This document shows positions 1 through 6,326 of a DNA stretch of 64,000 nucleotides, piece after piece (the first letter of the stretch is position 1; every line of letters starts with the position of its first letter). The DNA is from CBDANZ01 sp965197865 (GTDB lineage Bacteria > Acidobacteriota > Vicinamibacteria > Vicinamibacterales > CAVVIG01): assembly GCA_965197865.1 (NCBI GenBank), contig CBDANZ010000005.1:558001-622000 (forward strand), read 5' to 3'. Position numbers and translations under genes: made by a program. Under the pieces are notes generated by a model. That model did no database searches. It had not been told where the DNA came from and was given only the letters and a program-made list of their open reading frames with translations.

Positions 1-186
1 TCGAGGCTAGTGCGAGCCCAGGGTCGGCGCGTTCCACGAGGGCAACAGATTTTCGACGTCGTGGAGTCGAGGATTGAGGCTTGCGCGTCGCTCGGGGCGG
101 GTGAGGGCAGCGCTGCGTCGTGTCCGCGCGGTCCGAGTCTCGTGTCCGGTGGCTGCTGTATTGCCTCGAACGGCTTTAGGTAGGGG

Positions 187-375
187 TTAGTGCCTCGGGT
201 CGACGCCGAAGAGCGGCAACGCGATCCAGTATGTGAAGGCCGTCAACAGTACCAGCCCCGCCAGGTTCAGCCACAGGCCCGCAGTACGCATCTGCGCCAT
301 CGTGATGTAGCCCGAACCGAAGACGATAGCATTGAGCGGCGTTGCGGCCGGAAGCATGAACGCCCAGCTGGCCGC
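187..375 (-). pseudogene. C-terminal remnant of a DASS/SLC13 family anion:sodium symporter
   Basis: On the minus strand about 62 codons read FMLPAATPLNAIVFGSGY and then two hydrophobic stretches, ending DPRH before TAA at 187-189. The PATPxNAIVFGSGY signature and the final helix are the C-terminal end of divalent anion:Na+ symporters, which normally have over 450 residues. Directly upstream in the same frame is a TAG (376-378), and no transporter sequence continues beyond it. This is a truncated, non-functional fragment. I am sure of the family and less sure of the exact 5' limit. Confidence 0.7.
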
Positions 376-770
376 CTATCAGACCAGCCCAGCGTGTCAT
401 CGCATGTGGGGTCAGACTTTTCGGTTGGCGTTCAAGACGCGATACGCTGGCGTCACCGCCACCGATTCTAGTAGACGTTCACAGCTCGTCGTCTGCAGCA
501 CCAGAGCACGTTGCGAAATGTAGTGCCTATGCACGTGTCGCCAGAGAGCCATCTTGCGACTTTTGTTTCCATCGCGGGCCGGCGTACGCCGCAGAAATGC
601 TGGCCTACAATGCGGACGCCCTGGCGGCGCTTCCTGCAGAGACGACAGACTCGTTCGCGCAGCGACGCGCACACTCTTGGCGTCTATGACGGTAGCATTC
701 TTCGAGATTGCCGGATGCCTTGCGTCTTGGGCGTGGCTTTCGCGTGGGATATCCGATGATAAAGTAGGTC
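376..770. other. No recognisable gene
   Basis: About 395 bp between the transporter remnant and the SIR2 gene. Short open frames exist on both strands, but none shows a recognisable motif or a ribosome binding site. It is probably decayed sequence. Confidence 0.4.
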
Positions 771-773
771 GTC

Positions 774-1544
774 GTGATCAATCGAGGCCTAGTCGAATGG
801 CTGCAAGCGTCTCAGCGCATCCTGGTCGTCTCCGGAGCCGGCGTGTCGACTGCCAGCGGCATCCCGGATTTCCGCGGCCCCAGTGGCGTGTGGACGCGCC
901 GCCGCCCTGTGTACTACGACGAGTTCCTCGCGTCGGAAGCCGCGCGGGTGGAGTATTGGGACTTCAAGCTGGAAACCTGGCGAATCTATCAGCACGCTCA
1001 GCCGAACCCCGTGCATCATGCCGTCGCGGCGCTGGAACGCGCAGGGAAGGTGGTCTCGGTCGTAACGCAAAACGTCGATGGTCTGCACCGCCGCGCCGGC
1101 ACGTCGCCGGCCCTGCTCGTCGAGCTGCACGGCACGGACCTTCTTGTCGAATGCCAGCGGTGCCATGCTACGAGTGACACAGCGCTCCACTTCGCGCACT
1201 TCAAGACGACGAGAAGTCCGCCTGGCTGCGCCTGCGGCGGCGTCCTCAAGCCGGCCACCATCAGCTTTGGCCAGTCGTTGCACGCAACGGATCTGGACCG
1301 CGCCGCCGCCGCCGCCGGCAAGGCCGATCTCGTCCTGGCGCTCGGATCGACGCTTTCGGTCTATCCTGCAGCCTCCATTCCGCTGCTCGCCGCTGAGCGC
1401 GGCACCCCTTACATCATCGTCAACCGAGGCGCCACCGAGCACGACGGTCACCCGTCCGTGACGCTCCGCCTGGAGGGCGACGTGACGGCTATCATCCCGC
1501 CTGCCGTCGACGCGGCGCTCGCCTCGCGGTCGTCATCACCCTGA
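774..1544 (+). CDS. SIR2-family NAD-dependent protein deacylase (sirtuin)
   Basis: A 256-residue intact sirtuin. It uses NAD+ to remove acyl groups from lysines of cytoplasmic proteins, giving nicotinamide and O-acyl-ADP-ribose. Visible motifs are GAGVS (21-25) and PDFRG (31-35) of the NAD pocket, TQNVDGLH (98-105), and the catalytic His119 in ELHG. Four cysteines (127, 130, 152, 154) form the zinc site, and LALGSTLSVYPA lies in the C-terminal Rossmann part. The start is GTG; the ribosome site is weak (AAAGTAGG about 9 bases upstream). The length fits the family. It is the only fully intact enzyme in the first 5 kb and is flanked by gene fragments, so it may be island cargo. Substrate unknown. 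Confidence 0.9.
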   Translation: MINRGLVEWLQASQRILVVSGAGVSTASGIPDFRGPSGVWTRRRPVYYDEFLASEAARVEYWDFKLETWRIYQHAQPNPVHHAVAALERAGKVVSVVTQNVDGLHRRAGTSPALLVELHGTDLLVECQRCHATSDTALHFAHFKTTRSPPGCACGGVLKPATISFGQSLHATDLDRAAAAAGKADLVLALGSTLSVYPAASIPLLAAERGTPYIIVNRGATEHDGHPSVTLRLEGDVTAIIPPAVDAALASRSSSP

Positions 1545-1599
1545 GCATTCGCCGCTGGATGAGACGCCGACGCGCTTGCGCAGGAAGTCGAATGGTTCC

Positions 1600-1896
1600 T
1601 CAGAGGTACTGCGACAGCCTGATCCACGCGCGGGTGCCCGGCGCCGCGTAGCCGCCCAGGCCGTCGGCCGCCACACCTCCGTACCCCACCGGAAACAGCG
1701 CCAGCACGGCCACCGTGAGCACGGCGCTGCTGATCGCCACGGCGTAGGAGCCGATGCCGGCCGCGAGGCCGATGGCGGCGTTCACCCAGAGGGCGGCGGT
1801 CGTCAGCCCGTGGACGCTCTCGCCGCTCCGCAGCATGACGCCGGCGGTGACGCTGGAGCTCATGCCGCGGGCGCCTCGTGGCGACGTCAACCCCAA
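1600..1896 (-). pseudogene. MgtC/SapB-family C-terminal remnant
   Basis: The minus-strand frame contains LRSGESVHGLTTAALWVNAA followed by hydrophobic helices. This is the conserved core of MgtC/SapB inner-membrane proteins, which are linked to Mg2+ homeostasis and virulence. The N-terminal three helices are missing, and residues appear lost inside the TTAA-WVNAA motif. The sequence before the motif is unrelated. I read it as a truncated, broken copy. Confidence 0.65.
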
Positions 1897-2270
1897 GGCG
1901 TGTGAACTTCTTGCGATGGCTCGATCGAGGCCGCCGATCGGTGTACGGCCGCCAGAAGGGTCTCAGATGGGGAAGCTGCCAACGCTTGCCGACCGCCCAC
2001 TTGAAGGGCGGCGGCGGTGAGGTCACTCGGCCGGAAAGCCGACTATTCCGATGCGTCTCCCGCTTTACGCCGCGTAACAGACGCAGCAGCGACTTCGCCT
2101 CGGCTGCGCGCTTGACTGGCCGGCCGCCAGACTCCGTTGAGCGAGATCGGCGCGCGCGTTCTGGTTGACGCGCAAGGCACCTTACAGAATTGAAAATCTG
2201 AGCCGCCGGGGTAAGGCAGTCCTCTCAGGCGCGCATCGGGTCGATGACCGGACCTAATCCAGCCGATACA
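1897..2270. other. No recognisable gene
   Basis: About 370 bp. Arginine-rich open frames exist on both strands, as expected in GC-rich non-coding DNA. I found no family motif, tRNA or clear hairpin. Confidence 0.4.
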
Positions 2271-2277
2271 AGGGTTG

Positions 2278-2484
2278 ATGCTCGACCGTCGCCGAACAAC
2301 TCACGAGCCGACATCGGATGAGGACCCAGGCGCCTACGTATTGATCGTGCGTGGACCCGATGGGCGGCCTCGCTTCGAGCGGTTCGCCGACGTCGGAGCG
2401 TACCGGGCGCGCCTCATTGCGCTGCAGCAGGCCCCTGAAGGCAGCCTCTCAATTGAGGAAGTCGTTGGATTGCTCGACGCCTGA
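2278..2484 (+). CDS. Small hypothetical protein (68 aa)
   Basis: ATG at 2278 with AAGGG (2270-2274) close upstream; an in-frame TTG lies just before it. The product is acidic and soluble. It has a compact stretch GAYVLIVRGPDGRPRFERF, followed by a helix and the ending IEEVVGLLDA. Codon third positions are GC-rich, as in real genes of this chromosome. I do not recognise the family. It lies about 90 bp before another unknown gene and may be co-transcribed with it. Confidence 0.45.
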   Translation: MLDRRRTTHEPTSDEDPGAYVLIVRGPDGRPRFERFADVGAYRARLIALQQAPEGSLSIEEVVGLLDA

Positions 2485-2572
2485 AGCCGACCCCCCTGAT
2501 ACTTCGGCGCTACTTCAAGAGCGTGACATCAGAGGAGCGTGACATGAGAACTCGACCTGTTCGATTCGCCGT

Positions 2573-3067
2573 GTGTCTGGGAACCGCAGTATCCTCTCGA
2601 CCTCCGTAAGGTCCGGTGCACAGGTGCCCTTCCTGCGAGGCGCCGATCCCGTCGGGGTGCGGCTTATCAACTGCACCGAGTCGCGGGTGACGCTTGCCAG
2701 GTTGGAGACGGGGCTCGGTCTGGGCGTGCTCGACGCTGTGATTGGACGGACCGAACTGATCGTGGAAGTGGCGCGCCGCGACCGTGATAGGGCCCGGGGC
2801 GAAGTCGATCAGGCCCTCGTTAGGCGGGCCCTCGGGGAGCTCAAAGGGCTGGCCGGACAGTTTGTGGGCTCATCCAGGGTCCTTCGCAGCCGGGTCTCGG
2901 CCATGCGCGCCCAGGGCCTCAGCGATCAGCAGATCAGGGGCTGGCTGGAGGGCGTGAAGAAGCTCAAGGAAATCGAAGGCGGGTGGGAGAAGGTCCTCAC
3001 GGCCGGACATGTGTCGGAGTGGGCCGAATCGACCGGGATCTCGCCGCACAACGTCGTGACCGTCTGA
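2573..3067 (+). CDS. Hypothetical helical protein, probably frameshifted at its 5' end
   Basis: A 164-codon frame opening with GTG. From about residue 45 it is rich in charged amphipathic helix (GEVDQALVRRALGELKGLAG and SDQQIRGWLEGVKKLKE). No family recognised. A better start signal sits upstream in another frame: GAGGAG then ATG at 2544, giving a signal-peptide-like MRTRPVRFAVCLGTAV before an early stop. The two frames probably were one gene split by a frameshift near 2600. The IS256 element was inserted 6 bp after the stop codon. Confidence 0.4.
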   Translation: MSGNRSILSTSVRSGAQVPFLRGADPVGVRLINCTESRVTLARLETGLGLGVLDAVIGRTELIVEVARRDRDRARGEVDQALVRRALGELKGLAGQFVGSSRVLRSRVSAMRAQGLSDQQIRGWLEGVKKLKEIEGGWEKVLTAGHVSEWAESTGISPHNVVTV

Positions 3068-3073
3068 CGTCTC
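3066..3073. repeat. Left 8-bp target-site duplication of the IS256-family element
   Basis: GACGTCTC immediately left of the element, repeated exactly at 4403-4410 on the right. IS256-family elements typically make 8-9 bp duplications. Confidence 0.75.
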
Positions 3074-4402
3074 GGGGGTGTCAGAAATTTTGTGTGTGAG
3101 CTATTGCCGTTAGTTAGTCCCCCAGCCTGAATCGATCGCCGAACTGAATCGCGAATTGTACCCTGGCCGCCGCCCAGGCGACCGGGGGATTCTTCCACTT
3201 CGCCGTGAGATGGCGCAAGGCCAGCCAGATGAGTTTCGTGGCGGCCTCGTCGCTCGGGAAATGCCCTTTGTTCCGGATGCTCTTGCGCACGCCGCTGTGC
3301 AGGCTCTCGATCGCGTTCGTCGTGTACACGATCTTCCGCACGGCCGCGGGGAAAGCGAAGAACGGAATGATCCGGTCCCAGTGGCGCTGCCAGCTCTGGA
3401 CCACGGTCGGGAAACGCCGTCCCCACTCGCCGCCTTCGAATGCGCCCAGCGCCTGTTCGGCCGTCGCGGCATCGTCGGCCTGGTAGACCGGCTTCAGAGC
3501 CTGAACCAAGGGCTTGCGGTCCTTCCAGGCCGCCAGGCGGATCGAATTCCGGATCAGGTGCACGATGCAGGTCTGCACGATCGTGTCCGGGAACACGGCG
3601 GTGATCGCGTCGGGAAATCCCTGCAGCCCATCAACGATGGCGAGCAGAATATCCTGCACTCCGCGGGCCTTGAGGTCGTTCATCACGCGCAGCCAGAACT
3701 TGGCGCCTTCGGTCTGCTCGATCCACAGGCCGAGGATGTCCTTGTGCCCGGAACACCGCACGCCGATGGCCAGGTATACGGCCTTGTTGCGTACCAGGCC
3801 CTCGTCACGGATCTTGACCCGCAGCGCATCGAAGTACACGATCGCGTAGGTCGACTCCAGCGGCCGCGCCTGCCACGCTCGAACTTCGTCGATGACCGAA
3901 TCCGTCACCACCGAAACGAGGTTCGGCGAAATCGCGATGCCGTAGAGCTCGCCGACATGCGCCTGGATGTCGCGCGTGCTCATCCCCCGGGCATACAACG
4001 CGACGATCTTGTCGTCGAACCCCGGAAATCTTCGTTGATACTTCCGGATCAGGGCGGGATCGAAGCGGCCGTGTCGGTCTCGGGGAATCGACAGCACCAG
4101 CTCGCCGTCGTCGCTGAGTACCGTCTTCCGGCTCGAGCCGTTTCGATGGTTGCCGCCGTCCTGCTCGGTCTCCCCACCGAGATGCACGTCCATCTCGGCG
4201 TTCAGCATCCGTTCGGCCAACGCCCTCTTCAGATCCCCTACCAGTCCGTCGGAGCGCAACACCGTCGCGGCGTCTTGCCCCTCCAGTAGTTCATCCAGCA
4301 GCTCGGCGCTAAACCTGGTCTCTTGCTTCTCCTTCGCCATACTCGCTCCTTCCCCTTTCGGGAGTCAGCATGGCTCACAAACACAAAATTACTGACAGGC
4401 TC
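3074..4402 (-). mobile_element. IS256-family insertion sequence, complete (about 1.33 kb)
   Basis: The element is bounded by an 8-bp direct repeat GACGTCTC. Its imperfect terminal inverted repeats each carry TGTCAG five bases in from the end, followed by an AATTTTGTGT core and ending in GTGAGC (3079-3101 and the complement of 4373-4397). One arm has two extra bases. It encodes a single intact transposase. The intact ends, target duplication and undamaged reading frame suggest a recent insertion compared with the decayed surroundings. Confidence 0.85.
3114..4340 (-). CDS. IS256-family (mutator-type) transposase
   Basis: A 408-residue DDE transposase of the Transposase_mut family. The catalytic triad can be assigned to Asp171 (YFDALRV), Asp237 (AIVDGLQGF) and Glu345 (TTNAIESLHSGVRK). 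The C-x2-H motif QTCIVHLIRNS precedes the helical insertion, as usual for the family. The start is ATG at 4340 with a strong GGAAGGAG site seven bases upstream. It is full length and shows no frameshift, so it is likely active. Confidence 0.95.
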   Translation of the reverse strand: MAKEKQETRFSAELLDELLEGQDAATVLRSDGLVGDLKRALAERMLNAEMDVHLGGETEQDGGNHRNGSSRKTVLSDDGELVLSIPRDRHGRFDPALIRKYQRRFPGFDDKIVALYARGMSTRDIQAHVGELYGIAISPNLVSVVTDSVIDEVRAWQARPLESTYAIVYFDALRVKIRDEGLVRNKAVYLAIGVRCSGHKDILGLWIEQTEGAKFWLRVMNDLKARGVQDILLAIVDGLQGFPDAITAVFPDTIVQTCIVHLIRNSIRLAAWKDRKPLVQALKPVYQADDAATAEQALGAFEGGEWGRRFPTVVQSWQRHWDRIIPFFAFPAAVRKIVYTTNAIESLHSGVRKSIRNKGHFPSDEAATKLIWLALRHLTAKWKNPPVAWAAARVQFAIQFGDRFRLGD

Positions 4403-4410
4403 GACGTCTC
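4403..4410. repeat. Right 8-bp target-site duplication of the IS256-family element
   Basis: GACGTCTC directly following the right end, identical to 3066-3073. Confidence 0.75.
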
Positions 4411-4758
4411 CGACTCCCATCGGCCGTGTCGGTCTCTCTTGTCGCGACCTCGGCGAGTGCCGTTCTGTACAGCATTCGCTCCGGAATCGACGTCGAGGGA
4501 AACGGCCTCTATACCGACCGAGGCGGCATGCCTCGCAGCAGCGCGCGTGGAGTATCCGCTCACTCACTGCATGTGTAGCGCACCGTAGATTACCGCTGCC
4601 GCGGTTCCTCTCGACATCGGGTCGAAACTTGTTCCTCGACTGGGGGTGCGGGCCGAGAACCTTCTGGACGCCAGGAACGATCAGGCGGTCGGATCCGTCG
4701 TCGGCTCACCGCGCTTCGGCCAGCCGCTGGCGGCCGCGCCCGGCCGTTCGTTGCGTGT

Positions 4759-5115
4759 GTGGTTGACCCTCGGAGGCTGACCCTGCTGCGAAAGCACGCT
4801 GGCTTCATCGACCAGCGCCACCTCATTGATGACCCTATCCTGATCGAGCGACATCCGTACGACGTGGGCGTTACCGCATTAAGGCGAACAGGCGACGTTC
4901 TTGCGGCAACGACTAGGCGGCAAAGGAAGCGGCGTCGAGGATACTGGATCAGTGCGGGCCCAGATCTCGGACACTCAGCCGAAGAGGATTGGTTTCTCCG
5001 TTTTGGATGGTTGGCACTCGAGCACATCCTGATGGTCGCGTATGCAGTGAGGTCAGGCGATGTCGGAACGATCCGCATCATCCGCGCGCGGCGCGCGAGC
5101 TGGAAGGAGAGAGCG
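4759..5115 (+). pseudogene. BrnT-like type II toxin, degenerate
   Basis: The frame begins VDPRRLTLLRKHAGF, resembling the DPxKxxxNxxKHGxxF opening of BrnT. It ends TIRIIRARRASWKERAAY, matching the IRIISARxAxxxERxxY end of these RelE-fold ribonuclease toxins. The middle (about residues 45-75) is arginine-rich and longer than in normal BrnT of about 90 residues, so the fold is probably destroyed. No proper stop follows the toxin end; the frame runs on to 5256. It is followed by a BrnA-like segment, as in brnTA operons. Confidence 0.5.
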
Positions 5116-5179
5116 GCGTACGGCGACCGCGCGAAGGATTGCCTTCTTGGATATTCTAGAAGCCCCCAACGAGCAGCTT

Positions 5180-5320
5180 CGTGCCGTGCGACGTGTCGGC
5201 CGTCGTCCGTTGGGCGATCGCGCGCGCCAGCTCATCGCGGTCCGACTGGGCCCTGAGGTCTTGCGACAGCTGCGAAAGGAAGCGACACGCTGGAACGTCG
5301 GCTACCAGACCCTCGTCAAC
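5180..5320 (+). pseudogene. BrnA-like antitoxin remnant
   Basis: In the frame opening at 5060, codons for GRRPLGDRARQLIAVRLGPE and then VLRQLRKEATRWNVGYQTLVN give the ribbon-helix-helix DNA-binding core of BrnA-type antitoxins. The acidic N-terminal toxin-binding part is not recognisable. The RHH helix is followed by unrelated low-complexity sequence instead of the usual short tail. Its position just after the BrnT remnant supports a decayed brnTA module. Confidence 0.5.
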
Positions 5321-5469
5321 TTCAAGCTGGGATCAAGTTCCTCCATCGCTCGATGTGGTCACCGACCAGCTCGCGAAGGGCAAAGCCGCTCGAGCGGGCT
5401 CGAGAGCGCCACATCGACCTGGTGCGAGGAGCGAGTGCCTCAAGTTAGGCCCATGAAGTTGGAGTCACA

Positions 5470-6099
5470 CTAGCTCTTAGTGACGCCGAATCCGTCGATA
5501 TGCACGTTCAGCAGGTGGTTCACCCGCACGCCCACGATGCCGTCAGTCTTGGCCGTCATGCCGGTCCTCGGAGTGGTGTGGACGACGGTGCCATTGACCA
5601 CGTACGAAATGGTATCGCCCACGACGCGGACTTCCAGTGCGTTCACCGATTGGCCGTCCGCCCCGGTCTCCTTAACTGCCTCGTGCGCCGTCTTGGCCTT
5701 CACGTTGTGTGTCGCCTCGGCAGCCCGGTGCTTCACGAGATAGGTGCCGTCCTGCCCCACGAGGAAGTAGACGTAATTCTGATTCGGACCGTCTAAAGCG
5801 TCGCCGCCGAAGACAAGTCCATAGTAGTTGACGTGCCCGCTCGGCTCCAAGAGGTTGAATGTCGCCGACAGCGTGTAGTCGCTCGTGACTGTATTTGCCG
5901 GATTCCAGAACGTACCGGCCGGGCCGCTGATCACGTGGAAGCCCTTGCCCATCGCCATAAACTGCACTTTCGGCGTGTTGTCCGGATCGGTGGAGTTCTG
6001 ACTCCGGTCGACGCGAATCTTCCAGCCGGTTGGGGCCTGGGCCATGAGCGGAACTGCGACGAACGCAATCGAAGCGGCGGTCAAGAGGCGTCGAAGCAT
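5470..6099 (-). CDS. Secreted beta-sandwich protein (DUF1080/LamG-like)
   Basis: 209 residues. A clear signal peptide (MLRRLLTAASIAFVAVPLMA, cleavage near Ala-Gln at 20-21) is followed by a single all-beta domain. GDALDGPNQNYVYFLVGQDG, ALEVRVVGDTISYVVNG and a terminal VHIDGFGVT resemble the 3-keto-disaccharide hydrolase/DUF1080 concanavalin-like fold. The protein is likely exported to periplasm or surface. ATG at 6099 is preceded by AAGGAGA at good spacing. The upstream 230 bp (6100-6326) hold no other gene. Specific activity unknown. Confidence 0.75.
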   Translation of the reverse strand: MLRRLLTAASIAFVAVPLMAQAPTGWKIRVDRSQNSTDPDNTPKVQFMAMGKGFHVISGPAGTFWNPANTVTSDYTLSATFNLLEPSGHVNYYGLVFGGDALDGPNQNYVYFLVGQDGTYLVKHRAAEATHNVKAKTAHEAVKETGADGQSVNALEVRVVGDTISYVVNGTVVHTTPRTGMTAKTDGIVGVRVNHLLNVHIDGFGVTKS

Positions 6100-6326
6100 G
6101 GGTGTAGTCTCCTTATCACGAGTCTCTATAAGGTTACGACGTCGGGCCGAATCAGTCTTGGGGCGCGACCCGCTTCATGCTAGCCGGTTTCGTAGCACTC
6201 GCGTTTATATAAGTTCGCTGGTCGGGTGAAGTTCGACAGACTGCTGAGCGGGATCGTGTCTACGCGAGGTATGGTAACAATGTAGGGATCCGCCTCGAGG
6301 CCGGGCGTGGCGGTTCTAGCGTCGCG

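Noticed and set aside
405..425. TGGGGTCAGACTTTT word reminiscent of sequences near REP-associated transposases
   Set aside because: Only one copy is seen in the window and no RAYT transposase is present.
774..1544. SIR2 as part of an anti-phage defence system
   Set aside because: It is a single-domain sirtuin with zinc cysteines and no neighbouring effector, STAND/HerA ATPase or Argonaute gene.
3156..4289. 377-codon open frame antisense to the IS256 transposase
   Set aside because: The transposase has an intact DDE triad and a strong ribosome site; the antisense frame is a shadow.
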